A stretch of 64,000 nucleotides of DNA from Amaricoccus sp003258405 (GTDB taxonomy: Bacteria; Pseudomonadota; Alphaproteobacteria; Rhodobacterales; Rhodobacteraceae): NCBI RefSeq assembly GCF_043226085.1, contig NZ_CP171225.1, forward strand, positions 3,534,001 to 3,598,000, written 5' to 3'. Shown piece by piece: positions 1 to 9,600 of the stretch. Position 1 is the stretch's first letter; each line of letters opens with the position of its first letter. The notes beneath the pieces were generated by a model. That model had not been told where the DNA came from and ran no database searches. It was given only the letters and a program-made list of their open reading frames with translations. A program made the translations under genes and the position numbers.

Positions 1-37
1 TCTCGGCGGTCTTGCGGCTGATCTCTGCCTTGCGCAT
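1..37 (-). CDS. hisB: Imidazoleglycerol-phosphate dehydratase, N-terminus only (partial)
   Basis: Only the first 12 codons are inside the window; the gene continues beyond position 1. They read MRKAEISRKTAE, which matches the usual opening of HisB in Rhodobacterales (a short M-R-x-A-x-I-x-R-x-T-A-E-T strand). HisB dehydrates imidazole glycerol phosphate in cytoplasmic histidine synthesis. A GAGGA ribosome-binding site lies about eight bases before the ATG, and a good -35/-10 promoter lies 34 to 62 bases upstream. With so few residues the name is an inference; another gene with a similar start cannot be excluded. Confidence 0.5.
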   Translation of the reverse strand, partial: MRKAEISRKTAE

Positions 38-70
38 GGGGAAGTATCCTCGGGCTGGTCTTCGGACGCG

Positions 71-99
71 CTTATACCCGCCGGGTGGGGCCTATCCAA
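71..99 (-). promoter_or_regulatory. Predicted sigma-70 promoter for the hisB-like gene
   Basis: Read on the minus strand: -35 TTGGAT (94-99), a 17-base spacer and -10 TATAAG (71-76). This is placed correctly for the gene starting at 37. It is a pattern match only. Confidence 0.5.
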
Positions 100-556
100 C
101 CCTGATACGTCTGCCTCTTCCGGTTCCACTCAGATCGCCGCGCGTCCGGGGAGAGATTCGCGCGATGGAAGACGGGAAGCGGCTGATTCCAGAGGATTGG
201 GGTGTGGGCTGAGCGGCTGGCGCGTATTCTGCGGCGAGTTCCACATCAATCGATTGCGAAGGCGGGCAGGAGTGCAATGCAGCAAAAAGTCATAGGCGAA
301 AAACCGCTCATACCTGGGTTCGAGCCTGAGTCTGCCGCTCTGTCACGGTCTTGCTAATACTTTTCTCTAAGCCACCATTATGGCGTGGAAACTTGTCCTG
401 TTTACCTTTCCGGAAGTTGCTCCAAGAAGTGGCAAAGTGTAAGGATCTGCCGATTTCTCGCTGGTCTTGTCATAAAATATTCGCCCCGGATCGCTTTCGA
501 TAAACCCCAAGTAGAGCTATGGTGCCGCGTGGCCGTTGATTCCGGGGAGGAATAAG
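100..556. other. Spacer with no supported gene
   Basis: Roughly 460 bases between the divergent hisB-like gene and the small ORF at 557. Short open frames exist on both strands but lack ribosome-binding sites and any recognisable protein. The stretch around 350-480 is less GC-rich than the neighbouring genes and probably holds the promoter of the small ORF, but no clear -35/-10 pair stands out. Confidence 0.5.
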
Positions 557-784
557 ATGAATGAACGTGCTATCGTCGTCTGTGCAACGGATGCCCGCAT
601 CAACGAGCGTCTCGTGGCACGGGGCATGGATCCGATGGAAGGTCCGTGCCTGACCGACGTTCTCCACGAGGCGATAGGGGAAAAACTCACGTCTCGTGAG
701 GCGCTCCGTCTCTGGCAGCCCGAAAAGCTCGCGCGCGATCCGCGCGTAAGGGCGGTGCTGCAGCGGTATCTCGCAGCGTCCTGA
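557..784 (+). CDS. Small hypothetical protein, 75 aa
   Basis: A 75-residue protein that I do not recognise. It starts MNERAIVVCATDARI and ends LQRYLAAS, with a mix of charged and hydrophobic residues and no signal peptide or membrane segment. I chose the ATG at 557 because a GGGGAGGAA ribosome-binding site sits just before it; the in-frame ATG 21 bases upstream has none. The sequence looks soluble and mostly helical, with an R/L-rich C-terminal half. It stands alone, about 300 bases before the BCCT transporter, with a GC hairpin (829-845) after it. Function unknown; the good ribosome-binding site is the main reason to call it real. Confidence 0.6.
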   Translation: MNERAIVVCATDARINERLVARGMDPMEGPCLTDVLHEAIGEKLTSREALRLWQPEKLARDPRVRAVLQRYLAAS

Positions 785-1088
785 CATCGGAGGGTCCGGC
801 CCAGGCCGGGTTCACCAACGACCGGTTCGCGGGCGCCTCGCCCGCGCCGGGCACCCAGAAGGGGGACAGCCAGAGCGCCGGTTCCCCCGCTCTCCCGAAA
901 ACATCGCGAACACCCCGCCGCCCGGAGCCGGTCCGAGCCTTGCCTTGCCGGCAGGTCATGCCGTCCCGCGGGCAGATTTCGGTGACCACGCCGCTTTTCC
1001 CGGTGCGCCCGACCCCGTCTCAGGGGGCGTTGACGCTCAGACATGGCCTGTTACGGTAGGCGATGCGGCAGCGGAGAGGGAGTTCAGC
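785..1088. other. Spacer with a GC hairpin
   Basis: About 300 bases before the BCCT gene. It contains a perfect 7-bp hairpin with a 3-base loop at 829-845 (GCGGGCG / CGCCCGC), which could end transcription of the small ORF although no T-run follows. The BCCT frame stays open back to 945, but that stretch reads as non-family sequence. Confidence 0.45.
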
Positions 1089-2708
1089 ATGAGTGAAAGC
1101 ACCGATACCGGCAACGTGCCGAATTTGATCGAGACCGAGTACGAAATCGGACAGGATAATATCGAGGTTTCGATCGGCCCGTTCGGGATCGATATTCACA
1201 ATCCTGTCTTTCTCATTACCGGCCTGTCGGTGATCGGGCTGGTGTTTTTCTGCCTGATCTTCGACGAGACTTCAGCAAGTATCTTCGGGGCGCTTCGGCC
1301 CTGGCTCACGTCGCAGTTCGACTGGGTCTTCGCCATCTCGATGAACATCTTCGTGCTGTTCTGCTTCTATCTGATCATCTCGCCGCTCGGGCGGATCAGG
1401 ATTGGCGGACAGGATGCCGAACCGGAGTATTCGTATCCGAGCTGGTTCGCCATGCTGTTCGCAGCCGGTATGGGGATCGGCCTCGTCTTCTATGGCGTGC
1501 TCGAGCCGATGAACCACACCCTGAGTGCGCCGCTCGGCCAACAGGGGGTGTTCGATGCCGATGGCAATCTGCGCGACCCGGCGGCAGTAAAGCAGGCGGT
1601 GGAGCTCGGGATCGCGGCGACGATCTTCCATTGGGGGCTGCACCCTTGGGCCGTCTATGCCGTCGTTTCGCTGGCGCTCGCGATCTTCTGCTACAACAAG
1701 GGGCTTCCGCTGACCGTCCGATCGGCCTTCTATCCCATCCTCGGCGAGCGGGTCTGGGGTTGGCCGGGGCACCTGATCGACACGCTCGCGGCCATCGCGA
1801 CGCTCGCGGGCCTTGCCACCTCGCTCGGGTTCGGCGCGACGCAGGCGGCGGCGGGGCTCGAGCGGCTCTTCGGCCTCGAGCCCTCGGCGACGCTCGAGAT
1901 CGTCATCATCATCGTGGTGACGGGCGCCGCGATCATCTCCGTCGTGCGCGGGCTCGATGGCGGCGTGAAGGTGCTTTCAGAAGCCAACATGCTGCTTGCA
2001 CTGGCGCTCTTCGTCTTCGTCTTCGCGCTCGGTTCACCCCTCGCGGTGCTCTCCTCGTTCTTCGGGGGCGCGATCACCTATGTGAAGGAGCTGCCCGCGT
2101 TCTCGAACTGGGTCGGGCGCACGGACGATGGCTTCTTCCACGGCTGGACAACCTTCTACTGGGCCTGGTGGATCTCCTGGTCGCCCTTCGTCGGAATGTT
2201 CATCGCGCGTGTCTCTCGCGGCCGGACGGTGCGGGAGTTCATCACGTGTGTGCTGCTGATCCCGACGCTGGCCTGCATGAGCTGGATGGCGGTGTTCGGC
2301 GGCACGGCAATCGATCAGCTTGTGAGCGACGGCTACACCGGGGTGCAGCAGACCATCACCGACTGGAGGCCGGAGCTCTCGCTCTTCGCGATGCTCTCGG
2401 AGTTGCCGTTGAGCGCTTTCACCTCGGTGGTCGGCATCATCCTTGTCCTCGTCTTCTTCGTGACCTCCTCGGACTCGGGTTCTCTGGTCGTCGACACGAT
2501 CTGCGCCGGAGGCAAGGTCGATGCGCCGGTGCCGCAGCGGGTGTTCTGGGCCTCGCTGGAGGGGCTCGTTGCCATCGCACTGCTGCTCGGGGGCGGGCTC
2601 GCCTCGTTGCAGGCGCTCGCCATCGCTACCGGGTTTCCCTTCGCGATCATCTGCGTGACGATGTGCTACTGCATCTGGAAGGGGCTCCGTACCGAGACGG
2701 TGAAGTGA
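1089..2708 (+). CDS. BCCT-family betaine/carnitine/choline transporter
   Basis: A 539-residue secondary transporter of the inner membrane that takes up quaternary ammonium compounds such as choline or glycine betaine, usually with Na+ or H+. About 12 membrane segments are visible. Family hallmarks are the segment IFHWGLHPWAVY (around residue 180), GLATSLGFGATQAAAGL, and the tryptophan-rich WAWWISWSPFVGMF (around 358-371) followed by ARVSRGRTVREF. I start it at 1089, where GAGAGGGAG precedes ATG; upstream sequence in frame is not family-like. The C-terminus is short, without the long osmosensing tail of BetP or E. coli BetT. A choline operon lies 15 kb away, so choline or betaine is a reasonable substrate, but the sequence alone does not decide it. 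Confidence 0.9.
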   Translation: MSESTDTGNVPNLIETEYEIGQDNIEVSIGPFGIDIHNPVFLITGLSVIGLVFFCLIFDETSASIFGALRPWLTSQFDWVFAISMNIFVLFCFYLIISPLGRIRIGGQDAEPEYSYPSWFAMLFAAGMGIGLVFYGVLEPMNHTLSAPLGQQGVFDADGNLRDPAAVKQAVELGIAATIFHWGLHPWAVYAVVSLALAIFCYNKGLPLTVRSAFYPILGERVWGWPGHLIDTLAAIATLAGLATSLGFGATQAAAGLERLFGLEPSATLEIVIIIVVTGAAIISVVRGLDGGVKVLSEANMLLALALFVFVFALGSPLAVLSSFFGGAITYVKELPAFSNWVGRTDDGFFHGWTTFYWAWWISWSPFVGMFIARVSRGRTVREFITCVLLIPTLACMSWMAVFGGTAIDQLVSDGYTGVQQTITDWRPELSLFAMLSELPLSAFTSVVGIILVLVFFVTSSDSGSLVVDTICAGGKVDAPVPQRVFWASLEGLVAIALLLGGGLASLQALAIATGFPFAIICVTMCYCIWKGLRTETVK

Positions 2709-2721
2709 CCTGAGGCGCGGA

Positions 2722-2759
2722 ATTTTCACGGTGAAAGCACGATCTTTCACCGTGAAAAT
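2722..2759. promoter_or_regulatory. Double palindromic site (two TTTCAC-N-GTGAAA boxes)
   Basis: A perfect 15-base inverted repeat: ATTTTCACGGTGAAA (2722-2736) and its reverse complement (2745-2759) with an 8-base loop. Each arm is itself nearly palindromic (TTTCAC-G-GTGAAA), so this looks more like two operator boxes side by side than a simple terminator. The same 15 bases recur at 41658-41672. It lies between the BCCT gene and gnd, about 205 bases before the gnd start. Confidence 0.5.
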
Positions 2760-2788
2760 CCAAAGTCATCCCTGAAAAAGAAGATTTC

Positions 2789-2814
2789 GCCGGGCGTTCC
2801 TTGAAGCGCCCGGC
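2789..2814. terminator. Hairpin, probable terminator after the BCCT gene
   Basis: GCCGGGCG (2789-2796) pairs perfectly with CGCCCGGC (2807-2814) across a 10-base loop. A weak T-rich stretch follows, and an A-rich stretch precedes it, so it could act in either direction. Confidence 0.5.
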
Positions 2815-2963
2815 CTCTTGGCTTTCCCTGACCGGTCACAGGCTCGGGAAGGACGCGCCTTGCGGCTTTTGCGGCGCAAGGGATGGGTCTAAGCCTTGCA
2901 GAAACAAGATGGCGGAAGGACTGTTCCGCCACGGGCATGCGTTGACAGCACGGAGGCGACGAG

Positions 2964-4376
2964 ATGGCAGAACAGGCAGAAATCGGACTGATCGGGCTGG
3001 GCACGATGGGTGCGGCGCTGGCGCTCAACATCGCGGAGAAGGGCTTCACCGTGGCGGTCTTCAACCGCACCACCTCCGTCACCGACAAGTTCGCCGCAGG
3101 CGCCGGTGCGCTTGCGGAGCGGGTCGTGCCTTGCCACAGCCTCGAGGCGCTGCGCGATGCGATCCGGCCGCCCCGCGCGATCATCCTCATGGTGCCCGCG
3201 GGCGCGCCGGTCGATGACATGATCGAAAAGCTCCGCCCCGTGCTCGACGTGCAGGATCTCGTCATCGACGCGGGCAATGCCGATTTCCACGACACGATGC
3301 GCCGGGCTGAAGTGGCCCGCGCCGCCGGGCAGCCCTATCTCGGCATCGGCGTCTCGGGCGGCGAGGAGGGCGCGCGGCACGGGCCCTCGATCATGGGCGG
3401 CGGCGAGAAGGCGGGCTGGGAGCGGGTTGCCCCTGTTCTCGAGGCCATCGCCGCGAAATACGAGGAGACGCCCTGCGCCACCTGGATGGGTCCGGACGGC
3501 GCAGGGCATTTCGTCAAGACGGTACACAACGGCATCGAATACGCCGACATGCAGATGATCGCCGAGGTCTACGGCATGATGCGCGACGGGCTCCGGCTTG
3601 CGCCCGATGCGATCGGCGATGTCTTCGCGCGCTGGAACGAGGGGCCGCTCGCCTCCTATCTCATCGAGATCTCGGCCGAGGTGGCGCGAACCACGGACCC
3701 GAAAACCGGCAAGCCGGTGCTCGACGTGATCCTTGACCGGGCGGGTCAGAAAGGCACCGGGCGCTGGACCGCGATCGAGGCGCTGCATCTCGGCGCGCCC
3801 GCGACCGCGATCGAGGCGGCGGTGGCGGCGCGCAACCTGTCGGCCCGCCTCGACGAGCGCAAGGCGGGCGAGGCGGTGTTCGGGCCTGCGCCTGCGCCGC
3901 TTGCCGGGGCCGACGGCATGGAGGCCGATCTCGAGACCGCGCTGCTCGCGGGCAAGATCGCCTGCTATGCGCAGGGCTTCGGGCTGCTTTCGGAGGCCTC
4001 GCGGAATTTCGGCTGGAAAGTGCCTCTGCCGGAGGTGGCGAAGGTCTGGCGTGCGGGCTGCATCATCCGCTCTGACATGCTGAGCGACATGGCCGAGGCG
4101 CTGGCCGGCTCGCCGGACACCAACCTCATGTTCGCACCTGCCTTCGCGGCCAAGCTCGAGGCGAGCCACGGGGCGCTGCGCCGGGTGGTTGCGGCGGCGG
4201 CGCTGGCGGGGCACCCGGTACCGGCGCTGGCTGCGGCGCTGGCCTATTTCGACGCGATGCGCACGGCGCGCGGCACCGCCAACATGATCCAGGGCCAGCG
4301 CGATTTCTTCGGCCGCCATGGCTTCGAGCGGATCGACGCGGAAGGCGCCTTCCACGGCCCTTGGGCCGAGAACTGA
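2964..4376 (+). CDS. gnd: 6-phosphogluconate dehydrogenase, decarboxylating (NADP-dependent)
   Basis: A 470-residue enzyme of normal length that converts 6-phosphogluconate to ribulose 5-phosphate, CO2 and NADPH in the oxidative pentose phosphate pathway. The N-terminal Rossmann domain opens with GLIGLGTMG (about residues 9-17) and VFNRT. The substrate region GHFVKTVHNGIEY carries the catalytic lysine near residue 185. The C-terminal all-helical domain shows KGTGRWT and YAQGFGLL, as in the family. GGAGGCGACGAG precedes the ATG. It stands alone, with the double palindrome and a terminator upstream. Confidence 0.95.
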   Translation: MAEQAEIGLIGLGTMGAALALNIAEKGFTVAVFNRTTSVTDKFAAGAGALAERVVPCHSLEALRDAIRPPRAIILMVPAGAPVDDMIEKLRPVLDVQDLVIDAGNADFHDTMRRAEVARAAGQPYLGIGVSGGEEGARHGPSIMGGGEKAGWERVAPVLEAIAAKYEETPCATWMGPDGAGHFVKTVHNGIEYADMQMIAEVYGMMRDGLRLAPDAIGDVFARWNEGPLASYLIEISAEVARTTDPKTGKPVLDVILDRAGQKGTGRWTAIEALHLGAPATAIEAAVAARNLSARLDERKAGEAVFGPAPAPLAGADGMEADLETALLAGKIACYAQGFGLLSEASRNFGWKVPLPEVAKVWRAGCIIRSDMLSDMAEALAGSPDTNLMFAPAFAAKLEASHGALRRVVAAAALAGHPVPALAAALAYFDAMRTARGTANMIQGQRDFFGRHGFERIDAEGAFHGPWAEN

Positions 4377-4602
4377 CGGGGGCATCGGCCCATGAACCCC
4401 GCCGGATGCGTGGAAAATAATCTTGCCCATCATGGCGCGGCGATAGGCAGGGGGCGGCTGTCCGATCGTGTGCCGCATCGGCAGGGTGGCCTGAGGGGCG
4501 GGGATGTGGCCCCGTGGAGGCTCTCGACCGGCCTGGCGTGTTTCGCGCCTTTGGCGCGGTGCGCCTCCAACTTATTCGGTGAAGCGCGCGCCCCTGGTGG
4601 CG

Positions 4603-5268
4603 TCAGCCCTTCGCGCGCCGTGCAACCCCGTGGAGGAAGATCGTGATGATCCGGGCGAGGCAGGCCTCGACCGCTTCCGGTGCGGGCGGCACGGCGTCCG
4701 GGTCCACCAGCGTTTCGACCGGGCTCTGAAAGGACATGTTGCAGAGGATGCGTGCGGTCGCGTCCGTATCCTCGATTTCGACCTCGCCAGCCGCGACGGC
4801 CCGGTCCAGCTCCTCGCGCAGGCTCCGGCGCGCGCCGTACGGTCCCTCGCGCAGGAAGCCGCGGGCCAGTTCGGGGTGGGCAGGGGCCTCCGCGATCACC
4901 GCCCGCAGGATTGCCTTCGACTGCTCCGTGAGGCAGCCGCCGGGCCGGAGCAGGATCCTCAGCCGCTCGGCGAGCGGCAGGGCGCGTTCGGCGTCGGTGA
5001 GCGGGCGGACGAGCTGGAGCCTGGTCCGCCGCACGCAGGCCTCGAACAGCGCATCGCGATCCTCGAAAAGCTCGTAAAGCGTCCGCTTCGACATGCCGGC
5101 TTCGCGCGCGATCGCCGCCATCGTCGTGCCCTGCAGCCCTTCGCTCGCGAGGATACGGCTTGCCGCATCGAGAATCAGCGCCCTGCGTTCGGCTTCGCAA
5201 AGGCTCGGCGGCCGTCCGCGGCGGCGGGTGCAGGAGCCGAATCCGGCAGGGCCGTGGTCTTCCTTCAT
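4603..5268 (-). CDS. TetR/AcrR-family repressor of the adjacent RND efflux genes
   Basis: A 221-residue regulator. The N-terminal helix-turn-helix domain runs from GRPPSLCEAERRALILDAA through TTMAAIAREAGMSKRTLYELF; the C-terminal ligand domain is diverged as usual. I prefer the ATG at 5268; an in-frame TTG at 5319 would add a tail unlike the family. It is divergent from the RND adaptor at 5420, and a palindrome, AAAACC-N4-GGTTTT, overlaps the predicted promoter of that operon. By analogy with AcrR/MexR-type systems it probably represses the pump genes and itself until a toxic ligand binds. The ligand is unknown. Confidence 0.85.
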   Translation of the reverse strand: MKEDHGPAGFGSCTRRRGRPPSLCEAERRALILDAASRILASEGLQGTTMAAIAREAGMSKRTLYELFEDRDALFEACVRRTRLQLVRPLTDAERALPLAERLRILLRPGGCLTEQSKAILRAVIAEAPAHPELARGFLREGPYGARRSLREELDRAVAAGEVEIEDTDATARILCNMSFQSPVETLVDPDAVPPAPEAVEACLARIITIFLHGVARRAKG

Positions 5269-5311
5269 GTTTCTGCGGTCATCCTTGTCTGTTTCCGGGG
5301 TGGTAAAACCC

Positions 5312-5340
5312 TTGCGCAACTTTGCTGCCCCGCATTATAA
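5312..5340 (+). promoter_or_regulatory. Predicted promoter of the RND efflux operon
   Basis: TTGCGC (5312-5317), a 17-base spacer and TTATAA (5335-5340). The operator palindrome begins inside the -10 element, a typical arrangement for a repressed promoter. Confidence 0.55.
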
Positions 5341-5354
5341 AACCAATCGGTTTT
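5339..5354. promoter_or_regulatory. Palindromic operator, probable TetR-family binding site
   Basis: AAAACCAATCGGTTTT: perfect 6-base arms around a 4-base centre. It lies between the repressor gene and the RND adaptor gene and overlaps the predicted -10. That this TetR protein binds it is inferred from position and symmetry. Confidence 0.6.
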
Positions 5355-5419
5355 GTTTTGTAGCCGGTCCGGTCGGCATGTGCCAGCCGGATCCTGGCCC
5401 CCAGTCCTGGAGACACCCC

Positions 5420-6610
5420 ATGGTGCCTGCGCGCGCAGCGTCTCTCGTGAGCCTTACCCTGGCCATTGCCCTCAGCTGCGCCGGGATTCGCCCGGCACTG
5501 GCCCAGCAGTCAGGGGGCGAGGCGCCGCCACCGATGCCGGTGACCGTGGTGACGCTCCACAGCCAGGACGTGACACTGACCTCGACGCTTCCAGGCCGCG
5601 TGGTGGCCTCGGGCGTGGCGGAAGTGCGGCCGCAGGTCAGTGGTATCATTAACGAGCGTCTCTTCGCCGAAGGCGGTGACGTCAGTATGGGCGACGCGCT
5701 CTACCGCATTGATTCGGCCACCTACGAGGCTCAGGTCGCGTCCGCCGAGGCCTCCGTCGCTCAGTCCCAGGCGACGCTGCGGGCCGCCGAGAAGGAGGCG
5801 ACGCGCATGGAGACCCTGCTCCGGCGCAAGGTCGTGAGCGAGCAGGACGTCGATTCCGCGACCGCGGCTCGTGACGCGGCGGCAGCCGGGCTCAAGGTTG
5901 CGGAGGCGCAACTCCTTTCGTCCCGGATCGATCTCGACCGGACCACCATCCGCGCGCAGCTCACCGGCAAGGTCGGCCGTTCGCTCACCACCCAGGGCGC
6001 GCTCGTCACCGCCGGCCAGGCCGAACCGCTGGCGGTCATCCGCGCGCTCGATCCGGTCTATGTCGACGTGACACAGTCTGCCGCCGAGCTGATTCGCTGG
6101 CGCCGAGGTCATACTGACCTGGAGCTGGGCGGCGCGGACCGGACCGTTGCGCTGACGCTCGCCGACGGCGAGGGCTATGAACAGACGGGCGAGCTGACTG
6201 CGGCGGAACCGCATGTCGACGAACTGACCGGCGTGGTGCTTTTGCGCCTCGAGTTTCCCAATCCCGAGGGGCTGCTGCTGCCGGGGATGTATGTCCAGGT
6301 CGAGATGCCGCAAGGGCTGCTCCAGAATGTGATCCTGGTGCCGCAGGAAGGGGTGAGCCGGGACAACCGCGGCCGCCCGATCGCGATGGTGGTGAACGCC
6401 GACAATGTCGTCGAGTCGCGCGAACTGACCATCGTGCGCGACCACGGCACCGACTGGATCGTGAGCGACGGGCTGGCCGACGGCGACCGGGTGATCGTCG
6501 CGGGGCTCCAGAAGACAGCCCCGGGAGCGACCGTCGTGCCCGAGGAACGTGCCGAAGCGGCCGACGCTGCGCCCGCTGAAGGGGCCGCACCAGATGCGGC
6601 CCAGAACTGA
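5420..6610 (+). CDS. RND efflux periplasmic adaptor (membrane fusion protein)
   Basis: A 396-residue AcrA/MexA-type adaptor that links an inner-membrane RND pump to an outer-membrane channel. A Sec signal peptide ends near residue 28 (LALAQQ-like cleavage region). Then come a biotinyl-lipoyl strand (LPGRVVASGVAEVRPQVSG), a coiled-coil hairpin (around residues 95-165), the second lipoyl half, and a beta-barrel domain with LLLPGMYVQVEMPQG. The ATG at 5420 is chosen because it gives a proper signal peptide and follows a TGGAGA site; the frame is open further upstream. There is no lipobox cysteine. The pump gene follows 37 bases later. Confidence 0.92.
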   Translation: MVPARAASLVSLTLAIALSCAGIRPALAQQSGGEAPPPMPVTVVTLHSQDVTLTSTLPGRVVASGVAEVRPQVSGIINERLFAEGGDVSMGDALYRIDSATYEAQVASAEASVAQSQATLRAAEKEATRMETLLRRKVVSEQDVDSATAARDAAAAGLKVAEAQLLSSRIDLDRTTIRAQLTGKVGRSLTTQGALVTAGQAEPLAVIRALDPVYVDVTQSAAELIRWRRGHTDLELGGADRTVALTLADGEGYEQTGELTAAEPHVDELTGVVLLRLEFPNPEGLLLPGMYVQVEMPQGLLQNVILVPQEGVSRDNRGRPIAMVVNADNVVESRELTIVRDHGTDWIVSDGLADGDRVIVAGLQKTAPGATVVPEERAEAADAAPAEGAAPDAAQN

Positions 6611-6647
6611 TCCGCAAGACTGACCTGCCACTTCCGGAGGGCCGATC

Positions 6648-9600
6648 ATGGCACGCTTCTTCATCGACAGGCCGGTTTTTGCCTGGGTGATCTCGATCAT
6701 CATCATGGGGGTCGGGCTGCTCTCGATCCTCAGCCTGCCCATTTCACAATACCCGCAGATCGCGCCGCCCTCCGTGACCGTGAGCGCCTCCTATCCCGGC
6801 GCTTCGGCCGAGACGGTGGCCAATACCGTCACCCAGGTCATCGAACAGCAGATGACCGGGCTCGACGGGTTGCGCTACATGGATTCGAACTCGACCTCGC
6901 AGGGCGGGTCGCAGCTCACGCTCACCTTCGAGACCGGGACGGACCCTGACATCGCGCAGGTCCAAGTGCAGAACAAGGTCTCTCAGGCGACCGCGCTCCT
7001 GCCCGAGACGGTGCAGCGCCAGGGGATCACGGTGAAGAAATCCACCGCGAGCTTCCTCATGGTCATCGCGCTCATCTCCGAGGACGGGCGGATGGAGCAG
7101 GTGGACCTTTCGGACTACCTCAACTCCACGATGGTGGACGATTTCAGCCGCATCGAGGGCGTCGGCGAAGTCCAGGTCTTCGGCGCGCAATATGCGATGC
7201 GGATCTGGCTCGATCCTTCCAAGCTCGCGGCCTTCGAGCTCACGCCCTCGGATGTGGTGAACGCCGTGTCGGCGGAGAACGCCCAGATCTCGGCGGGCGC
7301 GTTTGGCGAGCGGCCGACCCTTGAGGGGCAGATGCTCAACGCGACGATCACCGCGCAGTCGCTGCTCTCGACGCCGGAGGATTTCGAACAGATCGTGCTC
7401 CGCGCCGAGACCGACGGCGGTCTCGTGTTGCTCAAGGATGTCGCCCGCGTCGAGATCGGGGCGGAGAATTACAACACCATCTCGCGCTACATGCGTCAGC
7501 CGGCGGCCGGTCTCGCGATCCGGCTCGCCTCGGGCGCCAATGCGCTCGATACCGCCGAGCGTGTGAAAGCACGTGTCGAGGAATTCTCGCGCTTCTTCCC
7601 CGAAGGCGTGGTCTACACCATCCCCTACGATACCACGCCCTTCGTCACGATCTCGATCGAGGAGGTGGTAAAGACCCTCTTCGAAGCGATCGTGCTCGTC
7701 TTCCTGGTGATGTTCCTGTTCCTGCAGAATATCCGAGCGACGCTCATCCCGACGCTTGCGGTGCCTGTGGTGCTGCTCGGCACGTTCGGGATCCTCGCCG
7801 TCGCGGGGTTCTCGATCAACACGCTCACCATGCTCGCCATGGTGCTCGCCATCGGCCTGCTCGTCGATGATGCCATCGTCGTTGTGGAGAACGTCGAGCG
7901 CATCATGGAGGAGGAAGGGCTCGGGCCGGTCGAGGCGACGCGCAAGTCGATGGGGCAGATCACCAGTGCGCTCATCGGTATCGCCCTGGTGCTCTCGGCC
8001 GTCTTCGTGCCGATGGCGTTCTTCGGCGGGTCCACCGGTGTGATCTACCAGCAGTTCTCGATCACCATCGTTTCGGCGATGGCCCTCTCCGTCGTGGTGG
8101 CGCTCACGCTCACGCCCGCGCTCTGTGCGACAATCCTGCGCAGCCGCGACGCCCAACACGCGAAGCGCGGGCCGTTCGGCTGGTTCAACAAGGGGTTCGA
8201 GCGCACGCAGAACGGCTACGGCCGCAGTGTCGGCTGGATCGTGCGGAGGCCGCTGCGGACCGGCCTCGTCTACGTCGCGCTGGCCGTTGTCATGGGCATC
8301 ATGTTCGTGCGCACGCCGACGGGCTTTCTGCCCGACGAGGACCAGGGCATCATCTTCACCCTGATCCAGGCCCCGACCGGCGCCACCGCCGACCGGACGC
8401 TCGACGTGGTGAAGCAGGTCGAGAACTACTTCATCGAGAAGGAATCCGAGAACGTCTCATCGATGTTCGGCGTCGTCGGCTTCAGCTTCGCGGGCCAGGG
8501 CCAGAACATGGGCATCGCCTTCGTCCGGCTGAAGGACTGGGACGAGCGCACGCGACCCGATCAGAGCGCGCAGGCGATCGCGGGCCGGGCCTTCCCGGCG
8601 ATGATGGGCATCCGCGACGCCATGGTCTTCCCGATCGTGCCGCCCTCGGTGATCGAGCTCGGCAACGTGTCGGGTTTCGACTTCTACCTTCAGGCGCGCA
8701 ACGGTCAGACGCACGAGCAGCTTCTGGAGGCGCGCAACATGCTGCTTGGCATGGCGGCGGAGAGCCCGCTGATCTCCTCGGCACGCCCCAACGGCCTCGA
8801 GGACGCCGCACAGTTCAACATCGACATCGACTGGCGCGCGGCCGGCGCCATGGGCGTGACGGCGGTGGATGTCGGCAACCTGCTCTCCACCGCCTGGGCC
8901 GGGCGCTATGTGAATGACTTCATCGACCGGGGCCGGATCAAGCGCGTCTATGTCCAGGGCGATGCGGATTCCCGCGCCGTGCCGTCCGATATCGAGAAGT
9001 GGCGGGTGCGCAACGACTCGGGCGAGCTGGTGCCGTTCTCGAACTTCTCGCAAGGCAACTGGCGCTTCGGGCCGCAGGGCCTCACGCGCTACAACGGCAT
9101 CCCGGCGATGCAGATCCAGGGCTCGCCCGCGCCCGGCGTCACCACCGGGCAGGCGATGGCCGAGATGGAGCGTCTGGCCGGGCAGCTTCCGCCGGGCTTC
9201 GACATCGCCTGGACCGGGCTCTCGCTCGAGGAACGCCAGTCGGGCAACCAGGCGCCGATGCTCTATGCGCTTTCGCTCGCGGCGGTCTTCCTCTGCCTCG
9301 CCGCGCTCTATGAAAGCTGGGCGATCCCGTTCGCGGTCATGCTGGCGATGCCGATCGGGGTTCTGGGTGCGCTGATCGGCGCCTGGCTCGGCGGCTTCGA
9401 CAACGGCGTCTTCTTCCAGGTGGGCCTGCTCACGGTGATCGGGCTCACGGGCAAGAATGCGATCCTGATCGTCGAATTCGCCCGCGAGCGGCAGCAGGAG
9501 GGCCAGCCGCTGCTCGAGGCGGTGGTCCATGCCGCGCGGCAGCGGTTCCGTCCGATCCTGATGACCTCGATGGCGTTCTCGCTCGGGGTCCTGCCGCTGG

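Noticed and set aside
12..212. Plus-strand open frame at the left end
   Set aside because: Arginine/proline-rich, no ribosome-binding site, and it overlaps the hisB-like promoter on the other strand.
310..345. tRNA T-loop-like sequence GGGTTCGAGCC
   Set aside because: The flanking bases do not form a 5-bp T-stem and no anticodon or acceptor stem is found.
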